DNA of 64,000 nt from Parietichytrium sp. I65-24A (Eukaryota > Sar > Bigyra > Thraustochytrida > Thraustochytriidae): positions 558,001-622,000 of the forward strand of contig BLSF01000001.1 of assembly GCA_012862575.1 (NCBI GenBank), read 5' to 3'. The stretch's first letter is position 1; every line of letters starts with the position of its first letter. The position numbers were made by a program, and so were the translations under genes. The notes beneath the pieces are model-generated. The model searched no databases, was not told the DNA's origin, and saw only the letters and a list, made by a program, of their open reading frames with translations. This document shows positions 18,516 to 27,964 of this stretch, piece by piece.

Positions 18516-21500
18516 ATGGGCGAAAGTGCGGAGGATATTATTCACACTCTGTTTGCTGTAAGTTGTAAAAGGTGCGGCTGGGGAAACCCAGGATGGACAA
18601 GGGATGTATGTATGTTGTATGTGGAGCAGCGGCGAAGGTGCGGGACAGAAGCTAACGGTGCGCGTGGGTTTGTTGATCGGTCGATGTGTGTGGGGCCGCT
18701 GGCGAAACAGACTTCTCAAGAGAATGAGAGAAGAAAGGCGAACGCGTGGGTGCAAGAGTTTAGTCTCAAGCCGGAGGCGTGGAGCACGGCGCTGGAGTTG
18801 CTCGAATCTCATAAACCTAAGGTGCAGTTTTACGCATCGACGATCCTTCACTCCAAGGTGGAGCGCGAGTGGTTTGATCAATCGGATAACTTCAAGCATG
18901 AGCTCCATGTCAAAATTTTGGGGCACGTCCAGCGTTATGTTCAAAGCCCTGATGGCGGGCTGGAGAGATTGACCTTCAACCGACTATGTCTCGTACTGGC
19001 CAAGATCACCATTCGGACCCCGCCAATGCTGGAGGGCTTCCTCGGACAGGTATGGGCGTTTTTAAAAGTTGGCCTCGGAGATGTTTCGGAGCAATCGTCG
19101 CCTGTGGTAAGGGATCGAGCGCTATACGCTGCCACACAACTACTCAAAGTGGTTGCGGAAGAGTGTGATTCGGACAAAACTCCTCATCACGACCTCGTCC
19201 CGATAGACTCGGAAAGCATCGAATACCGAATGAGTGCCTCGCTTGGACAGGTATTAGAAGCTATCCATCGACTGATACAGCACGACAACCTCGCGATCAA
19301 AATTCGGGGCTATGAGTGTTTGCAGGAGTGGGCAAAGAATCGGATTACGCTTTTGACAATTGCGCGGTACAACCTGTTGATGCCGGCAATTGCGGCCATC
19401 CACTCCTTCGAAGATCCTGATCTCATGAAAGCCGCATGTTTGGCGCTCGGAGAGTGCGTCAAACAAGATACTCCGGAAAAGAAGCAGGACCTTCCAGAGT
19501 GCGCTGATATGCTTCGGGCTTTGGATGTTGTTGTGGAAGGCGTACTGGCTTGCAGATCAATGCTTGGTGTGCCGGTGTCTAGCGAGAACGAAGCCCGTCT
19601 TGAGAGTACATACTTGGCTCTGTGTCCACTGGTCATTACCGTAGCGGAAAGACAGATGGACAGAGTAGTTGCTGGGGCCACCCACAATCTCCTCTTGCTA
19701 GTTGATATGGTCATGAGCCTAACGGCTTGTCAGTTTCGCAACGTGGCAGTCCTCACACTGTGCTTTTGGCTCCAGATTCAAGACTACAAGATAGACGAGC
19801 GTCACGAGTCTTTGTGCCAACCTTGCTACCTCAAGCTGCTGGAAGTGCTTCTGCGGCAATGCAAACTTTCTTCGGACGACCCCGACTTGGAAGACGAGGA
19901 GCTTGTGACTTTTCGTGACAGCTCGGATGGCGCCAGAGAGCCATTTCTTGCGACTTATTATGTGCTTGGACCTCAATTCGTGCATTTATTGTACGAGATC
20001 ATCACGCACACCAACGACTGGGCCGAGTTTGAAGCCGCATTATTCGCCTTGTCATCGGCAGTAAAAGATATTCTCAAACAGATACAGGATGGTGGGCCAC
20101 AAGCGGATGGGGTGCGCAAGGCCTTGGAGGCGATCTTAGCAGATGTTCCGAATCACCCACTCTTTCGGTGCAATGAGGCCAATATGCGCACAGGGGCGTC
20201 TTTCATAGGGTCCAGCGCAAGGCTCATCGCAAGAATGGATAGAAGTGTAATCGAAAAGTCGTTGGAGTTTCTTGCCGTTGCGATTGGCTTCTCCACGGAC
20301 CTTAGCACGGTTGCCGCTAATTCTTTCCAATTAGTTTGCAAAGAATGTTGCATGGAACTCGCACTTTACCCTGAGGGAGTCAAGTCCTTAGCGCAACGAA
20401 TTGAATCTTCGTTTGCATCCTTTCCTGCAAAGAAGCGAAATGAAAGCCAGAGCTCCGACTTTGGCGGAAGTTCGAATAATTTTCCGCCACAAGAAGCACG
20501 CGTCGGGTTTGCGCAAGCTATCACCCGCGTTGCCTCTCTTATGAAGCTGGACGCGTGCACCGAAACACTAGCAGCTTTGCTGAACCCTGTCTTGGACAGG
20601 CTTGGCCGCAGCGTAGCTGCTGCACACTCGACGAATGTCATAATTGAGCTGGAAGTTTTGAAAGCCTCCATTAATATTGTGGCGTTCTCCAGCGATTCGA
20701 GTGCCGCCTCCCACCCAGTCGCAGAGATCTTGAAAGGTACTCTGCCAATTCTGCAGAATATCTACGAAACGCCAGACTTGAAGTCTAATACTGACGTCGT
20801 GGACTCACTCTATGCACTTATTTCAACCTTCATACTTTGTGCTAAAGAGGTTCTTGCACCGCACCTTAGCTCACTCCTGCACGCCGCAATTGGCCAGCTT
20901 GAGACAACTTGGTCGCCTTGCTGCATCTGTTGTATTGGCAAAGCGGTTGAAATTTACGCTAAATACTCTGAGCTGACCGCTGGATTCGTTCAGCTTTACG
21001 CACGGCTTCTGCAAGCCATGATCTGCGCGGTAAGGGATGGCCATGCCTCGGAGCGTCCAACTTTGGTGACGGAGTTCTTTGACACTGCCAAAATCTTCTT
21101 CATCTTTCGCCCTGAGGCAACATTTGAGGGTGATGCAGTAAACATCGTCTTCCAGATTGCAGCACAGTGTCTATCGTTGACGGACGCTGCCATCGTCAAC
21201 TCTTGTACCTCATTTTTAATCACAATGCTGCAGACCTTTAAGCCACGATCGAAACTGCCGCAGCACTGCTCTGCTTTGCTTCACGCAGCGATCGTAGATC
21301 ATGGCAAACCAATCGTCTCCAAACTAGCGATCGGGCTCAGCGGGGCACACTCATATGACGCCGTAAAGAGGAATGCGAGCTGTCTGGCCGGTTTGGCAAA
21401 TGCGCATCCGAACGTTGTACAGGAAGGCTTCTACAATGCTTTTGTTTCCAGCCCTCAAAGTTTTTCTGCGATGACTGATGTGAGCAAAGAGGCACTAATC

Positions 21501-21692
21501 ACTGTAATACCCGTTGTCTCTGATGCGGGGAACAAGTTTATAGAGGTTTTGGAGAAGTTTCACAAGCTCTGCAAGCGCGATATGAAGCCAGACACCTTTG
21601 TGGAATACCTTAAAGAGGTCGAGCTTTGCATCGCAGATATGAAAGCAAATGCGCCGCCTCCCCCTCCGAACGATCTAATCGACCTGAGTTGA
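18516..21692 (+). CDS. importin-beta superfamily transport receptor (TNPO3/IPO13-like karyopherin)
   Basis: Two exons, 18516-18557 and 18711-21692, giving 1007 residues. The 153-bp intron starts GTAAGT and ends ACAG, is in phase 0, and holds a CTAAC branch-like site at 18652-18656. It is divisible by three and free of stops, so an unspliced reading inserts 51 odd residues (SCKRCGWGN...) between HTLFA and TSQENERRKANAWVQEF. That junction is otherwise the standard importin-beta N-terminus. The rest is all-helical HEAT-like repeats, for example QFYASTILHSKV and LTFNRLCLVLAKI. Length and the N-terminal pattern best fit the transportin-3/importin-13 group, which moves SR proteins and other cargo through nuclear pores in a Ran-dependent way. 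Exportin-T is a less likely alternative. The C-terminus is Pro-rich, ending DLIDLS. Confidence 0.7.
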   Translation: MGESAEDIIHTLFAVSCKRCGWGNPGWTRDVCMLYVEQRRRCGTEANGARGFVDRSMCVGPLAKQTSQENERRKANAWVQEFSLKPEAWSTALELLESHKPKVQFYASTILHSKVEREWFDQSDNFKHELHVKILGHVQRYVQSPDGGLERLTFNRLCLVLAKITIRTPPMLEGFLGQVWAFLKVGLGDVSEQSSPVVRDRALYAATQLLKVVAEECDSDKTPHHDLVPIDSESIEYRMSASLGQVLEAIHRLIQHDNLAIKIRGYECLQEWAKNRITLLTIARYNLLMPAIAAIHSFEDPDLMKAACLALGECVKQDTPEKKQDLPECADMLRALDVVVEGVLACRSMLGVPVSSENEARLESTYLALCPLVITVAERQMDRVVAGATHNLLLLVDMVMSLTACQFRNVAVLTLCFWLQIQDYKIDERHESLCQPCYLKLLEVLLRQCKLSSDDPDLEDEELVTFRDSSDGAREPFLATYYVLGPQFVHLLYEIITHTNDWAEFEAALFALSSAVKDILKQIQDGGPQADGVRKALEAILADVPNHPLFRCNEANMRTGASFIGSSARLIARMDRSVIEKSLEFLAVAIGFSTDLSTVAANSFQLVCKECCMELALYPEGVKSLAQRIESSFASFPAKKRNESQSSDFGGSSNNFPPQEARVGFAQAITRVASLMKLDACTETLAALLNPVLDRLGRSVAAAHSTNVIIELEVLKASINIVAFSSDSSAASHPVAEILKGTLPILQNIYETPDLKSNTDVVDSLYALISTFILCAKEVLAPHLSSLLHAAIGQLETTWSPCCICCIGKAVEIYAKYSELTAGFVQLYARLLQAMICAVRDGHASERPTLVTEFFDTAKIFFIFRPEATFEGDAVNIVFQIAAQCLSLTDAAIVNSCTSFLITMLQTFKPRSKLPQHCSALLHAAIVDHGKPIVSKLAIGLSGAHSYDAVKRNASCLAGLANAHPNVVQEGFYNAFVSSPQSFSAMTDVSKEALITVIPVVSDAGNKFIEVLEKFHKLCKRDMKPDTFVEYLKEVELCIADMKANAPPPPPNDLIDLS

Positions 21693-21707
21693 AACGAACT
21701 TTCCTTC

Positions 21708-21801
21708 CCGGCGTCTTTTTGGGTGTCTCTCGGGCGAGTGCCAAGCGTGTCCAGCCGGCGTCTTTTTGGGTGTCTCTCGGGCGAGTGCCAAGCGTGTCCA
21801 G
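21708..21801. repeat. perfect 2 x 47 bp tandem repeat
   Basis: Copies at 21708-21754 and 21755-21801 are identical. They lie in the 238-bp space between the karyopherin stop and the convergent RasGAP-like stop, hence in one or both 3' untranslated regions. The unit contains a TTTTTGGG run and GGGCGAGTGCC. Confidence 0.95.
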
Positions 21802-21930
21802 AGATGTCCATGGGCTTTTCTGTCGGATATAAATCAGTACAGCACCAGTTGTCCAAAAGAAAAAAATTCTTCGTGAAAGATTCGCTAGACTACATTTTGT
21901 TGTTTTGCAGTACACGTTCATCTGTAGTAC

Positions 21931-24900
21931 TCATGGCTGTACAAAACTCTTTCTAGAGAAAGAAGCGCGTGAACCCCTTCTTTCAACTACTGATGCTGAA
22001 CGTCGGCTGCGAGAGTCATCATCCACTCTCACAGGGGTTTGGCTTCCCCCGTTCCCATCACCATCCCCAAATTTGTTGTCGCCATTTTGTACTTCATAGG
22101 CCTTACCAAGGTCATCACCGTCCTCCTCGTCGTCCTCGTCGTTCAGATCTCTGTCACTGTGATCGCCAGAGTCGTCGTTGTGGACGTCGTCATCATCATC
22201 ATCGTCGTCATCGTCGTCATCGTCGTTGTCATCATCATCCTCTTCATCTTCTCCTTCATCGCCCGGTTCTTCGTCCACATCCTCATCATTTTCCTCGTTA
22301 TCGTCCGCAGATTTTTCCCTGGCGGCTTCCTCTGCTTTCAAGGCTGCTTCTTCGCTCTGGCGTTTTTGTTCGGCCTCGGCAGCAGCTCGCTGCGCGGCCA
22401 GAATCTTGCGCTGTTCCATCTCCTCATTCCTCCGTTTTCGTATGTTCCTGGCGTCCATGGAGTCGCACTTATCTTGAAAAAGGCGAATCTCAGCTTCTAG
22501 TTGGTCCAGAAGATCAGGTCGCACTGGTTCCTCTGAGCTCTGGTAGACTCTCCTCAAAAGCTGCAAGGAGCAGAGCTGTAGGTGGAACCCGAGCTCAGAG
22601 ACAAGGTTGCACCTTTGCAAGACCGGCTCCAAAACCTTTGGTGGACATAGAGCTTGCGTAAAGTTATAAATCATTGGATAGCGCACAGTGTCACCACTGG
22701 CTTCCTCGCCGTCGTGACTTTTCTGTCCATCGACGTCCAACTGAGGAGTGGCCGAACGGTCCGTCTCCCCACTAAGACTTTTGGTCGAATTTTTTCGCTT
22801 GAGGAAACGAGAGAATAAACCAGATGATGGTTTTTGGTCGTCATCATCTCGCTTCTTGAGCAGGCCACCGAATGTCATTCCCTGCTTAGCTTTCTTCTCG
22901 TCCGGGTCCACTTGGCCAGCTTCTGGCCCCCCGCAAATGTTTTGAACGACTGAGTAAAACAGCGTGGCGATAATTTGATAATTGGAATTATTGCGCTTTT
23001 CCGGTTTTTCGCAAATTCCGAAATCCCAGGGCTGCAACAACAGAGGGATGATGCAGCGCACGAAAACAAAGTTACGAAGGATGAGCTTAACTCTGGAATA
23101 ATCAAACTTTGGGTCAAAGCATGAATCGTCAGACCCTTCCACAGCCTTTCCTGAAGTAGCAGCCGACAACAGGCTGTGCTCGCGCTTTTGCAGCAGGGCC
23201 CACGGGCTCTGATCATCTGGAGCTTGGATCTCATTTGCGCGCTCAACAATCATCCATCTAGTGAGCATCAGCGGAGACAAGTCCAAGCACGACTCCTCAT
23301 GCTCAAACAAAAACGTGCTTGGGAAAGCGCACCCATCTGAGATGATGCGCAGTAGGAACGAGCAAATAGGTCCCGAAAGTGGGGGCTTGTCTTCGGTAAT
23401 GGATCTCTGGATAAGCTCAAGAATGCCCCGCAACCGGGTTTTAACCCGCAGTACGAGTCGGTCAAGCTCGTCATGTGCGTCATCCTCATCCTTAGCTTTT
23501 CTTCCTTTGGGACGCCGTTGTTTAATTGCACGGGGGTCTAAGATCAAATCTTTTCTCATGAGGTCAGTCAAAGGCTGAGCCAGCACACTAGCTAGCCAAG
23601 TCTTCACCTTGTCACTGAACCAGCCAATAGCGCGCTGCATCTCTCCAGCATCATCTTTGACCAGCTGTTGCCTCTTACAAAAAGCCAACCGCTTCATTCG
23701 ATTCAGGGCAATGATCGAGAGCGCTATGGCGCGAAACAGTGCCTTCCCTTTGAGTATGTCTTCTGGAGGTGGGCTCTTCACCCCATCTTTGAGCCATCTG
23801 TACATCGGGCGGCCCTTTCCAAAAGCTATTACCCTGTTAAGTCGTCTTCTATCGGCAATTGCTTTGCTATCATCTGTCCCGTCTCCCTTTCCCTCCGCCT
23901 TCTCGCCTTCTGTATCGCTCAAATCAAAGAGATCCGCGTCTTCATCCATAATTCGCTCAAATATATCCTTTTCTCCCGAAGGCACTTCCGGGTCCACCTT
24001 GTCTGGATCGACGAACCGAGGAACATGACTGGAGGGCACGGCATTAGTCGTGATTGACGACTGGCCAGAAGGTTCTGTGCGTGAATTCCAAAGCGGGTGC
24101 TCGCTGTCGGCAGACTCTACTGGAATCCTTGCCGGTGAGATGGAATATTTGTACGATGGGGGCGCACCACTTTGTGCAGGTTGGTCTGCTCGGAGGTGTT
24201 GTTGATGGTGCAAGAGCAGAGGCAGAATGCTGGCTTCTGACATTTTCCGCAAGTCGTTGGCCTGAGGAACATCTTTAAGCTTTTCCAGGATGCCCTGCAT
24301 CAGTTCATTGCTGCTGGAGACGATTTTTTCTTCAAGGCGTCTCTCGAATCTTTCGCGCTGATTTTGTCGAACCTTTTCTTGCAGCTCGCCGTCGAGGTCT
24401 TGTAATATAGTCATCATGGTTTGCTGTTGCGCCCGAGCTTGTGTTTCTAGCAGCGTTCTCAAACCATCTCGTTCCCGCATTCGATTCACCCCAAAATCGT
24501 GTGCGGATTCGCGATGAACCCGCGGCGCGGGGTTCACCCGGTCCGGCTTCCCCCTACCCCGGCTCCATTTCTTGTGAATAAATCTGCGCGTCCTGGAAGA
24601 GCCCCATTGTCTACGGCGACCTTTCGATCCCTCCTCCCGCCATTCATACTCGTCATCGTCAGTCGAAGAAAGCGACGACTCCGACTCCGATTCCGATTCT
24701 GAAGGCGATGATGATGAGGACGAGGAGGATGAGCTGGTTTCATCGCTGCTTGTACTTTCTTTAAGCCCAGCCTGGTCCTGATAGCTCACCTGCCAAGGTT
24801 GATAAATTTCGGGATCGCCGCCTCGCTCTTGCTGCTGCTTCTGCTGCTGTTGTTGTTGCTGCTGCTCTTTCGCCAACTTGAGCTTGGTTTTTGCAATAGC

Positions 24901-24951
24901 AAGTTTCAACTTCAATATTTGCGCCGATGTCTCCAGCCCTTTCGAGCTCAT
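21931..24951 (-). CDS. large low-complexity protein with a possible RasGAP-like helical domain
   Basis: 1006 residues, ATG at 24951. N-terminus: coiled coil with a poly-Gln tract (about 30-42), then Ser/Asp-rich and basic low-complexity regions. A folded helical core runs roughly 370-690. Its latter part (about 500-675) reads like the C-terminal half of a RasGAP domain: an FVFVRCIIPLLLQPWDFGI segment that parallels the FLR-x3-PA signature, then YQIIATLFYSVVQNICGG in the place of the usual helix ending in VIQNLA. I cannot identify an arginine finger. C-terminus: charged coiled coil (about 820-880), an Asp/Glu tract of about 50 residues with 13 Asp in a row, and an Arg/Ser tail. A GTPase-regulator role is inferred only from the core. 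It could equally be a cytoskeletal scaffold. Confidence 0.5.
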   Translation of the reverse strand: MSSKGLETSAQILKLKLAIAKTKLKLAKEQQQQQQQQKQQQERGGDPEIYQPWQVSYQDQAGLKESTSSDETSSSSSSSSSSPSESESESESSLSSTDDDEYEWREEGSKGRRRQWGSSRTRRFIHKKWSRGRGKPDRVNPAPRVHRESAHDFGVNRMRERDGLRTLLETQARAQQQTMMTILQDLDGELQEKVRQNQRERFERRLEEKIVSSSNELMQGILEKLKDVPQANDLRKMSEASILPLLLHHQQHLRADQPAQSGAPPSYKYSISPARIPVESADSEHPLWNSRTEPSGQSSITTNAVPSSHVPRFVDPDKVDPEVPSGEKDIFERIMDEDADLFDLSDTEGEKAEGKGDGTDDSKAIADRRRLNRVIAFGKGRPMYRWLKDGVKSPPPEDILKGKALFRAIALSIIALNRMKRLAFCKRQQLVKDDAGEMQRAIGWFSDKVKTWLASVLAQPLTDLMRKDLILDPRAIKQRRPKGRKAKDEDDAHDELDRLVLRVKTRLRGILELIQRSITEDKPPLSGPICSFLLRIISDGCAFPSTFLFEHEESCLDLSPLMLTRWMIVERANEIQAPDDQSPWALLQKREHSLLSAATSGKAVEGSDDSCFDPKFDYSRVKLILRNFVFVRCIIPLLLQPWDFGICEKPEKRNNSNYQIIATLFYSVVQNICGGPEAGQVDPDEKKAKQGMTFGGLLKKRDDDDQKPSSGLFSRFLKRKNSTKSLSGETDRSATPQLDVDGQKSHDGEEASGDTVRYPMIYNFTQALCPPKVLEPVLQRCNLVSELGFHLQLCSLQLLRRVYQSSEEPVRPDLLDQLEAEIRLFQDKCDSMDARNIRKRRNEEMEQRKILAAQRAAAEAEQKRQSEEAALKAEEAAREKSADDNEENDEDVDEEPGDEGEDEEDDDDNDDDDDDDDDDDDDVHNDDSGDHSDRDLNDEDDEEDGDDLGKAYEVQNGDNKFGDGDGNGGSQTPVRVDDDSRSRRSASVVERRGSRASFSRKSFVQP

Positions 24952-26130
24952 CTCTTCACATCTGAGCTGGCCGAGACGGTACGATGGCCGCTGGCCCTCT
25001 CGCTTGGCCGTCGCCGTCTTTCAGAACTCGTGCCTGCTTTTCGTCGCAATTTCAGCGCCAGGATGCGGCACGGACGAATGCTATATCAGGCTCGACTGAA
25101 CCTTGCCGCCACCGTGACTCAGAATAGATTGATGGGTGATGGGCACCCGTTTGTGTGAGTAGATGAGAGAATGAATGAACGAACGTTCAAAAACACGAGA
25201 AAGCGAAGTAAGCCCTCGGCGTCCCCGACAGAGCGCCAAGTACATTCTCTCAAGTACCACGGGATGGATGGTGTCCAAGCGCAGTACGAGCCTCGCTGCG
25301 GCTGTCTAGAACGAGGGTGTGACAGTGAGTAGACTACTAGTTGCCCTTGTGTTGAACAGTGTTGAACTTGTTGAAGCCTTGAACGGCCTTGGCGTAACGG
25401 ACACTTTTTGCACTCGAGGATACGAGATGATACGAGGCAGAGATGAAATAGAGATTGGGAATCGAAAAAAGGGGAGAGCGTGATGGGATTGATGGTCTGA
25501 CCAGTCTGACCGCCTTTGTGAAGAAGAGCTTTTCAGGGTTGCCACGTTTGATGTGCAGGGTTGTAGATTCACGGTGGGTGTACTGTACTGTAAAGCAGTC
25601 CGGGGACCCGGCCCTCGAATCGCCGCCAAGGTCGGAAGCCTTGTCCATGGCTGCGAAAGCACGAGGAATCGGGAGGACTGTTTGAATCGACCCCCTTAGC
25701 GGCATTACGAAATAAATGCCTTGCGTTGGGGGTAGAACATTCTCTGCCAAACCGCAGAAGACTCAGGACGCAAAAAGAATATGTGGTTGGTTTATCTTAT
25801 TCACACCATGGAATTTTCAAAGATTATCGTAGATGATGTATTTCACATGCGTCCCGGCCAAGTCTCCGTCCTAAAACAAAGATAAAATGACCCTCTCATT
25901 CTCCCAAGTGATGGTTTTGAAACCTTGATCGAGGCAATGATGGCCTTGAAACCTTGGTCGAAACATTACAACGCCACGGCTCCCTTTTCTGTGCAGACAC
26001 TCTCCTTTGTATTCTTCAAGCAGATTTGGGTCAATTTCACGATCTTTCAGACCCGAATCATCTCCACGCAGCTGAGACGCAGGTATCAGTACGAAATCGC
26101 AGCCAACAAACGAACCAGCGTGCTTTCAAA
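24952..26130. other. divergent spacer
   Basis: About 1.2 kb between divergent starts (RasGAP-like minus, subtilisin-like plus). No gene recognised. The subtilisin frame is open upstream from 25954 but only through a non-ATG codon, so that stretch is treated as 5' leader. Confidence 0.55.
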
Positions 26131-27408
26131 ATGCGGGGCCCCTCTTTTGCGGCGCAGTGCGTTGCAGGTGTTTTGGCCTGCTGCTGGAACACTGGAACCG
26201 CGGCCGAAGCCACTGCTCTGCGAGGGCTGAAGACAGAGAATTCTTGGATTGCGGTCTTTCGCGGGAGCGAGCTCCGTTGCGACGCCATCCAAGCGAATAT
26301 TGATGCCCTGCGAGATGAAGCACAGATCACCAGCGACGCCGATCCTTCCGAGGCATTTGCGTATGGAAAACTCTGCGTCGTCACTTTCAAAGCTACCGGA
26401 AATATCATCAATCTGGTGAATTTGATTGATGGTCTCACCTACGTCGAGATGGATACCACGATTCAAGCTCCAAATGCGGCTGTCGAGAACGCCACGGAGA
26501 CGCACAGCTGGGCGCTGGACCGGATCGACCAGTACAATCTTCCATTGGACAATGCATCTTTCAACACGTCGCATCAAGGATCGAATGTAAATATTTACGT
26601 CCTTGGCACAGGCGTTGAAGTCGATCATCAGGAATTTGGTGGGCGCGCAAACCACGGCGCGAACTTTGTTGAGGGCGAAACAATGGAAGATTTGAACGGC
26701 CATGGAACTCAAATGGCAAGTATTGCTGCAGGATCAAGTGTTGGAGTCGCCAAAAACGCCACCATCGTATCTGTAAAGGTTTTGGGGAGCACGGGAAGCG
26801 GTCTGGTAAGCGGCGCGATTGCCGGAATGCATTACGCAGTCACTCGCCAAGTAGAGTCATTCGACAGCGAGTCTGCAGTTATCCTCCTTCCCTTTAGCTC
26901 ACAGTACGCAACGTCCCTCAATGATGCCGCTCGCGCGGCGTCAAGAGCCGGCATGATCGTCGCAATCGCAGCTGGAAACAAAGATACAGACGCATGCAAT
27001 CTCTCGCCCGCAAGCGCAGGAGGTAAAGCTAGACGTGGCGGCGTGATTACGACTGCGAGTTCCACTCGATCCGATCAGCTTGCAAACTCTTCCAACTTCG
27101 GTGCTTGCGTAGACATTATTGCCCCTGGGGAAGACCTGATAGCCGCAAGTCACACGGGGCAAGGCAACTACACCATCACGTCTGGAACTTCAGCAGCGGC
27201 TTCCTTGACTGCTGGTGTCGCAGCGACAATGCTGGAGAAGCACTCTGTCGCCAAGAGCTCCGCTCAAACGGAGCTCATGTACAATGCGGCCATTGGTCTG
27301 GTCAACGTGACTGACGACACCCCGAACCTTCTTTTGCAGACGTCCCGCACGTTGGTAGGCCCTACTTCGGCGCCATCTCTTGCCCCCACTTCCACAGCAG
27401 AGTTTTGA
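26131..27408 (+). CDS. subtilisin-fold (S8) secreted protein lacking the catalytic Asp
   Basis: 425 residues from ATG 26131 (context caaaATGC), which begins a signal peptide (about 1-29). An inhibitor-I9-like propeptide follows (about 39-115: SWIAVFRGSELRC, then VVTFKATG and YVEMDTTIQA). The S8 domain spans about 128-408. His191 (NGHGTQMASIAAG), oxyanion Asn283 (AIAAGNKDTDAC) and Ser354 (TSGTSAAAS) are in place. The Asp of the triad, expected in an I-x-D-T-G motif, is Gly159 (YVLGTGVEVDHQEF), which takes one base change from GAC to GGC. The usual Met-Ala-x-Pro after the Ser is also altered. It ends with a short PTSAPSLAPTS tail with no membrane anchor. Closest in pattern to proteinase K. Predicted to be a pseudoprotease or a very weak enzyme, possibly a binding protein or inhibitor decoy. 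Confidence 0.85.
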   Translation: MRGPSFAAQCVAGVLACCWNTGTAAEATALRGLKTENSWIAVFRGSELRCDAIQANIDALRDEAQITSDADPSEAFAYGKLCVVTFKATGNIINLVNLIDGLTYVEMDTTIQAPNAAVENATETHSWALDRIDQYNLPLDNASFNTSHQGSNVNIYVLGTGVEVDHQEFGGRANHGANFVEGETMEDLNGHGTQMASIAAGSSVGVAKNATIVSVKVLGSTGSGLVSGAIAGMHYAVTRQVESFDSESAVILLPFSSQYATSLNDAARAASRAGMIVAIAAGNKDTDACNLSPASAGGKARRGGVITTASSTRSDQLANSSNFGACVDIIAPGEDLIAASHTGQGNYTITSGTSAAASLTAGVAATMLEKHSVAKSSAQTELMYNAAIGLVNVTDDTPNLLLQTSRTLVGPTSAPSLAPTSTAEF

Positions 27409-27964
27409 TTGACATATCTCACTATCTACCTCCAAAAAAGAAAACAAATGAACATACCAGTACCTCGACTCTTCTTGCGGCCTTTGATCTCCATCGCGCC
27501 AGCACTATGCAGTACACAGTACGCAGAACGCAGAATGCAAAACTTGGAGCTGCCTTTCTATTCGCGCATTTTTTTGTTGGTTCCGACTGATTTTTTTCCA
27601 AAAATCTGTCAAGCAATCAACCAATCACTCTCAAAATAAAACAAGTTCACACGTGGTTGAACATCCATTTCATTGTCGGAACTGTCAGACAAACTCGACG
27701 AAACAAAACAAACAAATTTGTTCGGATACTAACGAGAACAAGAACGAGGACGTAGCGCATGGAACCCATTTCCGGTCTCGCTATCCACGTCGTAGCGCGA
27801 AGGTGCGCCGAGAAGAGCAAGCAACGAAAGTTAGCCAAGGCGCAGGAGCTCTCAGCCACCTCGTTGGGAGCCAAATCAGGTCGGCCAGTGCAGCGTAGGG
27901 CTGCGGCGCGCTCGAGTACGGCCCGCTGCGAACTACAACTCTTGCAAGGTCTCGCACTGGAGGG
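27409..27964. other. intergenic spacer
   Basis: About 560 bases between two plus-strand genes, AT-rich first (3' end of the subtilisin-like gene), then GC-rich with several short overlapping frames that show no family signal. Presumed promoter and leader of the glycosyltransferase-like gene. Confidence 0.5.
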
